In this document: piece by piece, positions 9,214 to 17,897 of the stretch | How the letters are laid out: each line of letters opens with the position of its first letter | Position numbering within the stretch: the stretch's first letter is position 1 | Origin: Mycolicibacterium parafortuitum | GTDB lineage: Bacteria > Actinomycetota > Actinomycetes > Mycobacteriales > Mycobacteriaceae | Reading direction: 5' to 3' | Length of the DNA: 64,000 nucleotides | NCBI RefSeq assembly: GCF_002086815.1 | Contig: NZ_MVID01000031.1 | Coordinates: 1-64,000 of the forward strand | Program-made: the position numbers and the translations under genes | Notes under the pieces: model-generated | The model's database searches: none | What the model was told of the DNA's origin: nothing | What the model saw: the letters and a program-made list of their open reading frames with translations, nothing else

Positions 9214-12213
9214 TCAGGGCCGCAGCCGTGGCAGTGTGGCCACTCCGCCCGTCGAGATCGGCATGGTGACGGCATCGTCGAAGTCGTCGACCACCGGAGC
9301 AGGGCTGGGCCGTTGGTCTTCCGGAGCTGCCGGGGCCGGCGTGCGCTGTCCGGTGGACGTCGTCGAGCTGACGGGACGGTCCGTCACCGAGGCCGACAGC
9401 TCCCTGGCGGGGCGCGGGCGGACCACCATCGGCCACCAGAACCAGCGGCCGATCAGCGCCGCGATCGACGGGGTGAGGAATGCGCGAACGATCAGGGTGT
9501 CGAACAGCAGACCGATCCCGATGGTCGTGCCCACCTGGCCGATGACCTTCAGATCACTGAAAGCCATGGCCGCCATGGTGAAAGCGAAGACCAGTCCGGC
9601 ATTGGTGACGACCTTGCCGGTGCCGCCCATCGCGCGGATGATCCCGGTGTTGATGCCGGCGCCCAGTTCCTCTTTCATCCGGGATACCAGCAACAGGTTG
9701 TAATCCGATCCGACGCCCAGCAGCACGATCACCGCCATCGGCAGCACCATCCAGTGCAACTCCATACCGAGGATGTACTGCCAGATGAGCACCGCCAACC
9801 CGAAGGACGCGCCGAGCGACAGCGCCACCGTGCCGACGATCACCAATGCGGCGACCAGGCCACGCGTGATCAGCAGCATGATCAGGAAGATCAGGCAGAG
9901 CGCGCTCACCGCGGCGATCAGCAGGTCGTACTTGGAGCCTTCCTGAAAGTCCTTGAACGTCGACGCGCTGCCGCCGATGTAGATGTGCGCGCCTCGTAGA
10001 GGAGTCGTCTTGAGTGCTTCCTGGGCTGCGGCGCGGATCCGGTCGATACTGCCGATGCCCTCCGGCGACCCGGGATCGACCTTGTGCGAGATGATGAATC
10101 GGGCGGCCTTGCCGTCGGGGGACAGGAACGAACTCATGGCCCGCTGGAAGTCCGGGTTCTGGAAGACCTCCTCCGGGAGGTAGAACGAGTCGTCGTTGTT
10201 GGCGGCGTCGAACGCCTGACCCATCGCTGTGACATCCGCGGCGGATTCGTCCATCACGCTGAACGTGCCCTGCATGGTGCTGTGCATGGTGAGCAGCATG
10301 CTGCGCATCGACTCCATGATCTGAATGGTCCGAGGCATCTGCGCGAGCAGTTCGGGGAGCAGCCTGACGAACTCGTCGAGATCGTTCTCGAGTTCGTGCA
10401 ATTTGCCGGCGAGCTTGTCGACGCCGTCGAGCGCGTCGAAGACGCTGCGGACCGAGAAGCACAGGGGGATGTTGTAGCAGTGCGGTTCCCAGTACAGGTA
10501 GTTGCGGATCGGCCGGAAGAAGTCGTCGAAATTGGCGATGTTGTCCCGCATTTCGTCCATGACGACGATCAGCTCTTTGGTCACCTCGACCGATCTGATC
10601 GTGGTGTCGGTGATCTCGCCCTGAAGCTGGTACATCCGCTTCGCCAGCTCGATCTGCCGCCCGATCATGTCGGCTTGTGTGCCCATGTCGGCGACGCGGT
10701 CCTGCATGTGCCGCATCATCTGCTGCTGGCCGGCGTTCTGCATGCTGATCAGGAACGGGATCGACGTCCGCTCGATCGGGGTGCCTTCCGGCCGGGTGAT
10801 GCTCTGGACCCGCGACACGCCGGGAACCTGGAAGATGGCCCGGGCGAGCTTGTGCAGCACGATGAAGTCCGCGGGATTGCGCATGTCGTGGTCGGACTCG
10901 ATGATCAGGATGTCCGGCATCATGCGGGCCTGAGAGAAGTGCCGGTCCGCGGCGGCATAGCCGATGTTGGCCGGGACGTCGTCGGGGATGTAGCGGCGGT
11001 CGTCGTAGCTCGTCCGGTAGCCGGGCAGTGCGACGAGACCGATCAGCGTCACGGCGATGGTGGCGATGAGGATCGGACCGGGCCAGCGGACGATCGCGGT
11101 GCCGACCCGCCGCCAGCGGCGGGTGGCCAATACGCGGGTGGGATCGAACAGCGCGGCGCGCCCGCCGATGGCCAGCACCGCGGGGACCAGGGTCAGCGCC
11201 ACGGCGACGGCGACCAGCATGCCGACCGCGCAGGGCAGGCCGACGGTCTGGAAGATCGGCATCCGGGTGAAGCTCAGGCACAGCAGCGCACCGGAGATCG
11301 TCAAACCCGATCCCAGCACCACCGGGGCGACGCTGCGGTACGTGGTGTAGAAGGCGGTCTCCCGGTCCTCGCCCGCGTTGCGCGCCTCCTGGTACCGGCC
11401 GAAGAAGAAGATCCCGTAGTCGGTCCCGGCGGCCATCGCGAGCGCGACCAGCATGTTGATCGCGAACGTCGACAGCAGGAAGAACTCGTTGTCACCGAGG
11501 AAGGCCACGATGCCGCGGGCGGCGAACAACTCGATGCCGACCGTGATCAGCAAGGCGATGACCGTGACCACCGAGCGGTAGACGATCATCAGCATCACGA
11601 AGATGATCAGGGCGCCGATCAGGGTGAGCTTCAGGATGGAACTCTCGCCGCTGTGTTGCATGTCGGCCAGCAGCGGCGCCGCGCCGGTGACGTACACCGA
11701 GATTCCGGCCGGGGGTGGGGAGCGGTCGACGATCTCCCGGACCGCGGCGACGGATTCGATACCGGCTGACGAACCCTGGTCGCCGACCAGATTGAGCTGC
11801 ACGTAGACGGCTTTGCCGTCCGGGCTCTGCGCTCCCGCAGCCGTGAGGCGATCTCCCCACAGGTCCTGCACGTTCTCGATGTGCGCGGGATCCTTCTCCA
11901 GTTCGGCGACCAGGCCCTCGTAGTACAAGCGCGCATCGTCTCCGAGCGGTTCCTGACCTTCGAGCACGATCATCGCGGTGCTGTCGGAACTGGACTCCTG
12001 GAACAGCCGGCCCATCTGCGACATCGCCTGCACCGACGGGGCGTCCTTGGAACTCATCGGCACCGATTGCTCTCGGCCCACGGTCTCCAGCGACGGCACC
12101 GCAAAGGTGACGAGAAGCGTCAGCCCCACCCACACCAGGACGATCAGCGGCGCGAGCCCGCGGATGGCCCGGGCCACGAGGGGGCGTCCCCGGTGCAGTT
12201 GATGGTTGCTCAC
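9214..12213 (-). CDS. mmpL: MmpL-family RND lipid transporter (second MmpL of the operon)
   Basis: This 999-residue protein exports lipids across the inner membrane and belongs to the mycobacterial MmpL family. It begins MSNHQLHRGRP, followed by the first membrane helix at about 20-42, a periplasmic porter domain and two bundles of helices. The proton-relay Asp-Tyr pairs are present in AAGTDYGIFFFGR (near residue 265) and GVGSDYNLLLVSR (near 837). The long region between about 420 and 720 is the second periplasmic domain with helical segments. It lies 37 bases after the other mmpL, with which it shares its N-terminal motif, so it arose by tandem duplication. mmpS-mmpL-mmpL is the arrangement of the GPL transporter mmpS4-mmpL4a-mmpL4b, and export of the locus product is the natural inference. 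Confidence 0.93.
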   Translation of the reverse strand: MSNHQLHRGRPLVARAIRGLAPLIVLVWVGLTLLVTFAVPSLETVGREQSVPMSSKDAPSVQAMSQMGRLFQESSSDSTAMIVLEGQEPLGDDARLYYEGLVAELEKDPAHIENVQDLWGDRLTAAGAQSPDGKAVYVQLNLVGDQGSSAGIESVAAVREIVDRSPPPAGISVYVTGAAPLLADMQHSGESSILKLTLIGALIIFVMLMIVYRSVVTVIALLITVGIELFAARGIVAFLGDNEFFLLSTFAINMLVALAMAAGTDYGIFFFGRYQEARNAGEDRETAFYTTYRSVAPVVLGSGLTISGALLCLSFTRMPIFQTVGLPCAVGMLVAVAVALTLVPAVLAIGGRAALFDPTRVLATRRWRRVGTAIVRWPGPILIATIAVTLIGLVALPGYRTSYDDRRYIPDDVPANIGYAAADRHFSQARMMPDILIIESDHDMRNPADFIVLHKLARAIFQVPGVSRVQSITRPEGTPIERTSIPFLISMQNAGQQQMMRHMQDRVADMGTQADMIGRQIELAKRMYQLQGEITDTTIRSVEVTKELIVVMDEMRDNIANFDDFFRPIRNYLYWEPHCYNIPLCFSVRSVFDALDGVDKLAGKLHELENDLDEFVRLLPELLAQMPRTIQIMESMRSMLLTMHSTMQGTFSVMDESAADVTAMGQAFDAANNDDSFYLPEEVFQNPDFQRAMSSFLSPDGKAARFIISHKVDPGSPEGIGSIDRIRAAAQEALKTTPLRGAHIYIGGSASTFKDFQEGSKYDLLIAAVSALCLIFLIMLLITRGLVAALVIVGTVALSLGASFGLAVLIWQYILGMELHWMVLPMAVIVLLGVGSDYNLLLVSRMKEELGAGINTGIIRAMGGTGKVVTNAGLVFAFTMAAMAFSDLKVIGQVGTTIGIGLLFDTLIVRAFLTPSIAALIGRWFWWPMVVRPRPARELSASVTDRPVSSTTSTGQRTPAPAAPEDQRPSPAPVVDDFDDAVTMPISTGGVATLPRLRP

Positions 12214-12250
12214 GGCGCACTCACCACGTGTGAGGCCTGTTCGAGTCGCG

Positions 12251-15145
12251 TCACTTCGGCTGCTGGCCCTGGCTCTGCAACAGGGCGCGCACCAGCGGAC
12301 GTGGGCCGGTGGGCCGCAGGAAGGCGCTCTCGGGCCGGGTGCGCACCGGCTGCGGCCACCAGAACCAGCGGCCCAGCAGCGCCGCGATGGCCGGTGTCAT
12401 GAAGGCGCGCACGATCAGCGTGTCGAACAGCAGTCCGAGCGCGATCGTCGTACCGACCTGACCGATACTCCGCAGGTCACTGACGACCATCGATCCCATG
12501 GTGGCGGCGAACACGAGACCGGCGGTCGTGACGACCTTGCCGGTGCCGCCCATCGCGCGGATGATCGCGGTGTTGATGCCTGCGCCGAGTTCGTCTTTGA
12601 TGCGGGCGACCAGCAACAGGTTGTAGTCGGATCCGACCGCCAGCAGCGTGATGACAGTCATCACGAGGACGGCCCAGTGGATCTGGATGCCGAGTACGTA
12701 CTGCCACACGAAGACCGACACGCCGAAGGCCGCTCCGAGCGAGACCACCACGGTGCCGACGATGACCATCGCTGCGACAAGGCTTCTCGTCATGATCAGC
12801 ATCACGATGAAGATCAGGCAGATGGCGGCCACCACCGCGATCAGCAGATCGTACCGGGATCCCACCACCAGGTCTTTGGTGATCGCCGCGGTGCCGGTGA
12901 GATAGATCTTCGATCCCTCCAGCGGCGTGCCCTTCAACGCTTCCTCGGCCGCGCTCTTGATGTCGGCCACGCGCGAAATACCTTCGGGGGAGGCCGGATC
13001 GCCCTGCTGCAGGATCAGCATCCGGACCGATTTGCCGTCCGGTGACAAGAAGATGTCCATGACCCGCTGAAAGTCCTTGTTCTCGAAGACTTCCGGCGGA
13101 ATGAAGAATGTGTCGTCGTTCTGGGCGGCGTCGAATGCCTTGCCCATCGCGGTCGGGTTCTCCCCGGCACTGCTGTCCATCTGGCTGAAGATGCCCGACA
13201 TGGTGCTGTGCATGCTCAGCATCATCGTGCGCATGCTCGACATGATCGCGATCATCTCGGGGAACTGCGCGACGATCTGGGGCAGCAGCACGGTCAGCTG
13301 ATCGAGGTTGTCGACCATGTTGTCGAGCTTTTCGGACACCTGGTCGACGCCGTCGATCACGTCGAACACGCTTCGGATCGAGAAGCACAGCGGGATGTTG
13401 TAGCAGTGCTGTTCCCAGTACAGGTAGTTGCGGATCGGCCGCCACATGTCTTCGAAATTCGCGATGTTGTCCCGCAATTCGGCGGTGATGTCTTGAACCT
13501 CGTGCGTCGTGCCGACCATGTTGTTGGTCGTCGCGACCATCTGCTGCATCAGGCCGTACATGTTCTGCATGATCCCGATCATCTCGGCGAGCATGCTCGC
13601 CTGCTGGAGGAGATCGTCCATCCGCGTCTTCTGGAACTGCATGTACTGCTGTTGGCCGGCCTGCTGCATGCTGAGCATGTACGGAATCGTCGCGCGCGCC
13701 ATCGGAATTCCCTCGGGGCGGGTGACAGCCTGGACGTTCGCGATGCCGGGGACCGCCAGAATGGCCTTCGCGAGTTTGTTCAGCACCAGGAAGTCGGCCG
13801 GGTTGCGCAGATCGTGGTCGCTCTCGACCATCAGGACCTCGGGCGACATCATCGCCGACTCCGGGAAGTGCCGCTTCGCGGCCGCCATACCTTCGTTCGC
13901 CGGAATGTTCTCGGGCAGGTATTTCTGGTCGTTGTAGCTGGGCTTGAATCCAGGCAACGCCAGCAGGCCGAGCAACGTAACGGCCATCGTCGCGACGAGA
14001 ATCGGTGCGGGCCAACGCACGATCGCGGTACCCAACCGGCGCCACCCGCGCACCTGCAGGTTGCGCTTCGGGTCGAACAGGCCGAAGCGGCTTCCGAGCA
14101 CCAGAACCGCAGGGAACAGCGTCAGTGCCACCGCGACCGCGACCAGGACCCCGATCGCGGTCGGCAGGGCCAGCGCGTTGAACAACGGCAGGCGCGTGAA
14201 ACTCAGGCAGTAGAGGGCGCCGGCGATGGTCAGCCCGGAAGCCAGCACCACCTTCGCCACCCCGGCGTAGGTCGTGAAGTAGGCCGTGATCCGGTCTTCA
14301 CCCGCCTGGCGCGCCTCCTGGTACCGGCCGATGAAGAAGATCCCGTAATCGGTCCCCGCGGCGATGCACAACGCCACAAGGAGATTCACACCGAAGGTGG
14401 TCAGTCCGAGCAGATCGTTGTGGCCGAGCAACGCGACGATGCCGCGGGCGGCCTGCAGCTGGATGCCGACGACCACCAGCAAGGCGATCACAGTGACGAC
14501 CGACCGGTAGACCAGCAGCAGCATCACGAAGATGACCGCGACGCTGACCAGGGTGACCAGGATGACGGTCCGGTTGCCGCTCTCACCGACATCGGTGGCG
14601 ATGGCGGCCGGGCCCGTGACGAAGGCCTTCACGCTGGGCGGTGCCGGAGTGTTCTCGACGATGTCGCGCACCGCGGCCACCGACGCCGATGTCGAGGCCC
14701 CGCCGGGCTCGCCGGTCAGCGTCACCTGGACGTACGCGGCTTTGCCGTCCGCGCTCTGCGCCGCGCCTCGGGTGAGGGGGTCACCCCAGAAGTCCTGGAT
14801 GGCGAGCACGTGCTTCGGATCGTCCCGCAGTTGGCGGATCATCTCGTCGTAGTAGCGGTGTGCCTCGTCGCCGAGCGGCTCCTGGCCCTCCAGCACGATC
14901 ATCACGACGCCGCCGCCACCGTCGGTCGAATCGAACGCGTCGCTGATCCGTTCGGATGCCTGCAGCGCCGGCGCGTCGACGGGGTTCAGCGAGACCGAAT
15001 GCTGCTGTTCGACCTCTTCCAGGGATGGCACGGCGATGCTCAGCGCCGCGACGATTCCCAACCACGCCAGGATGATCGGGACCGCCATCCGCTGGATCGT
15101 GCGCGCCACCAGCGGACGGCCGTTCTGCAGTTGATGGTTGCTCAT
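12251..15145 (-). CDS. mmpL: MmpL-family RND lipid transporter (first MmpL of the operon)
   Basis: The chosen start is the ATG at 15145 (MSNHQLQNGRP), giving 964 residues. It matches the start of the downstream paralog and overlaps the mmpS stop by 4 bases (ATGA). An in-frame TTG 30 codons upstream lies within mmpS and is rejected. The fold is the same as in the neighbour: N-terminal helix, porter domain, and Asp-Tyr pairs in AAGTDYGIFFIGR (near 265) and AVGSDYNLLLVAR (near 838). The periplasmic insert is rich in Met and Gln (about 480-560). Two different MmpLs with one MmpS suggests a hetero-complex or partly redundant export, as described for MmpL4a/4b in GPL transport. Confidence 0.93.
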   Translation of the reverse strand: MSNHQLQNGRPLVARTIQRMAVPIILAWLGIVAALSIAVPSLEEVEQQHSVSLNPVDAPALQASERISDAFDSTDGGGGVVMIVLEGQEPLGDEAHRYYDEMIRQLRDDPKHVLAIQDFWGDPLTRGAAQSADGKAAYVQVTLTGEPGGASTSASVAAVRDIVENTPAPPSVKAFVTGPAAIATDVGESGNRTVILVTLVSVAVIFVMLLLVYRSVVTVIALLVVVGIQLQAARGIVALLGHNDLLGLTTFGVNLLVALCIAAGTDYGIFFIGRYQEARQAGEDRITAYFTTYAGVAKVVLASGLTIAGALYCLSFTRLPLFNALALPTAIGVLVAVAVALTLFPAVLVLGSRFGLFDPKRNLQVRGWRRLGTAIVRWPAPILVATMAVTLLGLLALPGFKPSYNDQKYLPENIPANEGMAAAKRHFPESAMMSPEVLMVESDHDLRNPADFLVLNKLAKAILAVPGIANVQAVTRPEGIPMARATIPYMLSMQQAGQQQYMQFQKTRMDDLLQQASMLAEMIGIMQNMYGLMQQMVATTNNMVGTTHEVQDITAELRDNIANFEDMWRPIRNYLYWEQHCYNIPLCFSIRSVFDVIDGVDQVSEKLDNMVDNLDQLTVLLPQIVAQFPEMIAIMSSMRTMMLSMHSTMSGIFSQMDSSAGENPTAMGKAFDAAQNDDTFFIPPEVFENKDFQRVMDIFLSPDGKSVRMLILQQGDPASPEGISRVADIKSAAEEALKGTPLEGSKIYLTGTAAITKDLVVGSRYDLLIAVVAAICLIFIVMLIMTRSLVAAMVIVGTVVVSLGAAFGVSVFVWQYVLGIQIHWAVLVMTVITLLAVGSDYNLLLVARIKDELGAGINTAIIRAMGGTGKVVTTAGLVFAATMGSMVVSDLRSIGQVGTTIALGLLFDTLIVRAFMTPAIAALLGRWFWWPQPVRTRPESAFLRPTGPRPLVRALLQSQGQQPK

Positions 15146-15783
15146 GCGGCCTTCAACATGCAGGCGGCGAAGGTGCTGGCTTCGTGCGTCTCGTACTTTT
15201 CGGACTTCACGACGTCGTCCACCAGGATCCGGCAACCCAGACTGTCGCTGTCACCCTGAGCCGCAACGCTTCCCACCCCTGCTGCACCGGTGATCGGGAA
15301 CTCCAGTGTCCAGGGCAACGGCACCGCCTCGAGGAACTGCGGATCGCCGTTGCCGTTGAAGAAGCTGATCTGGGCGATGGTTCCCGGCGGGCCGAAAACC
15401 TCGTATTTCATGATCTTGGGATCGACGGGCTTGCTCTCCTCGGTGGCGGTGTCGCCGTAGGTCAGCGAATCGTCCGAGCCGAAGATCCCGTGCAGGCGCG
15501 ACACGGTGAAACCTCCCGCGGCGACCACGATCACGACGACGAGCGGGATCCACAACCGGCGCAGGAGCGTGAACATGACGGAGGCGAGCCCGCGCCTCGG
15601 CCTGCGGGCCTCGCGCGGTGCGGCGGCGGACAACTGGTCGGTCGGATGGTCTGGGCGATCCTCGACGGCGACGTCGGACGGCGCTGGCTCCACCCCTGAT
15701 TCGACGGCTCGACCGTCTACGTCGGGCAAGCTGCCGTCGACCACAGAACCCACCTTCCACCTTTCTGCCGGTTTCACCGTCAT
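15142..15783 (-). CDS. mmpS: MmpS-family accessory protein with long N-terminal extension
   Basis: MmpS proteins are single-span periplasmic partners of MmpL transporters. One helix lies at about 77-97 (WIPLVVVIVVAAGGF), followed by the conserved KYEVFGPPGTIAQISFFN and the Cys pair in SLGCRILVDD and FAACMLK near the C-terminus. From the ATG at 15783 the protein has 213 residues, about 70 more than the usual 140. The extra part is acidic and Pro-rich and would be cytoplasmic. A start at the ATG at 15576 would give the classical 144-residue form, and GTGs at about codons 11 and 14 have better Shine-Dalgarno spacing (GAAAGG or GGAAGG). The exact start is therefore uncertain. It is the first gene of the transporter operon. 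Confidence 0.88.
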   Translation of the reverse strand: MTVKPAERWKVGSVVDGSLPDVDGRAVESGVEPAPSDVAVEDRPDHPTDQLSAAAPREARRPRRGLASVMFTLLRRLWIPLVVVIVVAAGGFTVSRLHGIFGSDDSLTYGDTATEESKPVDPKIMKYEVFGPPGTIAQISFFNGNGDPQFLEAVPLPWTLEFPITGAAGVGSVAAQGDSDSLGCRILVDDVVKSEKYETHEASTFAACMLKAA

Positions 15784-16318
15784 GGCGCGGCCAGACGGTC
15801 GGAGTCGCGCGCCGTGGCCGTGCGCCGCGGCTTCACGCGATACGGCGTCGGGCACGCCACAGCAACTGCGAGCATTTGACGCCAGAGTCAATCACGGTTG
15901 AAGCCACCGTAGGCGGGTTTTTCGCAAACGCGCAAGTGCCTCGCCGTGCGCGTGGCGGCAGGTTTCCCGGCGGATCCCTGCTCTGGGTCGCCCCCGCTTC
16001 CCGACGGAACCACCTTGTGAGCACAACCTGCGACTTTGCCGGAGACGGGCGGGCGACCGGCTGGCGCCGGGCGTCGAGCGGGGGACTGTTGCGAGGCGGT
16101 GCCCGCCACACCACAAGGGCTGACAGCCTCACCCTGAACCCATCGCTGGCAATCCCGAGCCGCTCTGCCTGGTCAGCGCGAGTCACGCGGCGGACAGGAC
16201 ACGGCCTGGACAGATTGTAAATATTCGAGCGCGTCATTTTCCGCCGCGCGGTCGGTGCCCCGACTGCTACAGTCTGGCGCTACGGCGGCACTCCACGACG
16301 CAGAGCGGGGCACTATCG
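15784..16318. promoter_or_regulatory. Divergent promoter region between mmpS and the MFS gene
   Basis: These 535 bases hold no convincing gene. The region contains a 16-bp palindrome (15876-15891) on the mmpS side. An AT-rich patch near 16210-16240 (TTGTAAATATTCG, then GCGTCATTTT) lies on the MFS side. It probably carries promoters for both directions, but I cannot fix start sites. Confidence 0.5.
15876..15891. promoter_or_regulatory. Palindromic operator candidate, copy 1
   Basis: TTGACGCCAGAGTCAA is an inverted repeat of TTGAC and GTCAA with a 6-base centre. It lies about 93 bases before the mmpS start. It matches 13 of 16 positions of the locus consensus TTGACGCATGCGTCAA built from four promoter regions in this window. 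Confidence 0.5.
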
Positions 16319-17890
16319 ATGCCGGCTGAAACGCCCGCGCTGCAGGCAACAGGGAAGAGACTCCCGACTTGGCTGCGGTCTCGACAGTTCCTGGGACCGG
16401 TCGTCGCGATCGGCGGCGTGCAGTTGGTCGCGGCGATGGACGGACCGATCGCGGTCTTCGCGCTCCCCAGGATTCAGGAAGAACTCGGGCTCACCGATGC
16501 CATGCGGGGATGGGTCGTCTCGGCCTACCTGCTGACCTTCGGCGGGCTGATCCTGCTCGGAGGTCGCCTCGGCGACACCTTCGGCCGCAAACGCGTCTTC
16601 CTGGCCGGAGTCACGCTGTTCGCGTTCGCCTCGGTGCTGTGCGGGATCGCGTGGAACGGTGAGTCACTGGTCGTCGCCCGGCTGTTGCACGGAGTGGCCG
16701 CGGCTATCGTGACCCCGACCTGTACCGCGTTGCTGGCCACGACATTTCCGAAGGGGCCGGCCCGCAACACCGCCATCGCGGTCTTCGGCACCCTCGCAAG
16801 CCTCGGTGCGATACTGGGCCTGGTGGTGGGCGGGGTTCTCACCGAAGCATCCTGGCGGTTCGCATTCCTGGTGAATGTGCCGATCGGCATCCTGGTCATC
16901 TTCGTCGCCCGGCGCATGCTCACCGAGTCGCTGAAGGAGCCGATGAAACTCGACGTGGCCGGCGCGGTGCTGGCCACCGTGACGATCACCGCCGGGGTCT
17001 TCGGTCTGTCGACGGGACCGGAGATGGGCTGGCTGTCGCCGATCACGGTGACGCTGGGTCTGGCGGCGGTGGTCGCGTTCGTCGCGTTCGTCGTCGTGGA
17101 ACGGTCGGCGGTCAACCCCATCGTGCCGTTCGGCCTGTTCCGCGACCGGGACCGCCTCGCCTGCTTCATCGCGGTGTTCCTCAGTACGGGCGTGAGCTTC
17201 ACCCTCACCGTGGTGGTCGCTTTCTACGTCCAGAACGTCATGGGCCACAGCCCCGCCCAGGCCGGCGTCGGGTTCATCCCGATGGCCGTCGCGATGGCTG
17301 TCGGGACGGGGGTGTCGTCTCGGCTGGTGATGAGCTTCGCGCCGCGGGTCGTCGTCATCTCCGGCTGCGGCCTCGTGCTGGGAGCGTTGGCGTTCGGCGG
17401 CCTCACGTTGCACAGCGCATCGCCGTACTTTCCGGGTCTGGTGGTGCCGATCGTGGTGGGGGCGTTCGGGATAGGTCTGATCAATGTGCCGCTCGGTTTG
17501 TCATTGGTGGGCAGTGTCGGTCCCGACCGCATCGGCCCGACCGCCGCGATCATCGTGATGATCCAGAGTGTCGGCGGGCCCGCGGTGCTGATGGCGATCC
17601 AGGCTGTCATCACGCTGCGCACGCTCCGCATGGGCGGTACCACCGGGCCTGTCACCGGCATGACCGATGTGCAACTCGGCGTCCTCGACAACGCCTATAC
17701 GCACGGCGTGCTGTGGTTGGGCGGGGTTGCGGTGCTGCTGGCCTTGGTGGCGCTGTCGATCCGTTACAGCGCACAGGACGTCGCGCACGCACGGCAGGTC
17801 CAGCAGGTCTTTCCGGATGAGGACGCGGCGCCGGATAGGGACGCGGCGCCGGACAGGGACAAGGAGCCGGACCAGGAACTGGCCCACTGA
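16319..17890 (+). CDS. MFS drug:H+ antiporter family (DHA2-like) transporter
   Basis: This 523-residue membrane protein has about fourteen hydrophobic segments, as in the DHA2/EmrB family. MFS motif A is seen as GGRLGDTFGRKR at 81-92. A motif-C-like, Gly-rich helix (GTLASLGAILGLVVGGVLT) lies in the fifth span. The cytoplasmic C-terminus ends in a charged repeat of DRDAAP units (about residues 500-523), whose DNA is a short in-frame repeat. The gene ends 7 bases before the convergent acyltransferase gene. A role in exporting a precursor or product, or in self-protection, is possible, but nothing in the sequence identifies the substrate. Confidence 0.88.
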   Translation: MPAETPALQATGKRLPTWLRSRQFLGPVVAIGGVQLVAAMDGPIAVFALPRIQEELGLTDAMRGWVVSAYLLTFGGLILLGGRLGDTFGRKRVFLAGVTLFAFASVLCGIAWNGESLVVARLLHGVAAAIVTPTCTALLATTFPKGPARNTAIAVFGTLASLGAILGLVVGGVLTEASWRFAFLVNVPIGILVIFVARRMLTESLKEPMKLDVAGAVLATVTITAGVFGLSTGPEMGWLSPITVTLGLAAVVAFVAFVVVERSAVNPIVPFGLFRDRDRLACFIAVFLSTGVSFTLTVVVAFYVQNVMGHSPAQAGVGFIPMAVAMAVGTGVSSRLVMSFAPRVVVISGCGLVLGALAFGGLTLHSASPYFPGLVVPIVVGAFGIGLINVPLGLSLVGSVGPDRIGPTAAIIVMIQSVGGPAVLMAIQAVITLRTLRMGGTTGPVTGMTDVQLGVLDNAYTHGVLWLGGVAVLLALVALSIRYSAQDVAHARQVQQVFPDEDAAPDRDAAPDRDKEPDQELAH

Positions 17891-17897
17891 CTTTCGG

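Noticed and set aside
13208..15259. Long plus-strand open frame antisense to mmpL (also 10084-11769)
   Set aside because: The protein is rich in His, Arg, Gln and Asp, as expected from antisense reading of GC-rich genes. It has no family motif and lies fully opposite clear MmpL proteins.
15784..16318. Small genes in the mmpS-MFS intergenic region
   Set aside because: The short open frames there overlap each other on both strands and lack ribosome sites or recognisable motifs.
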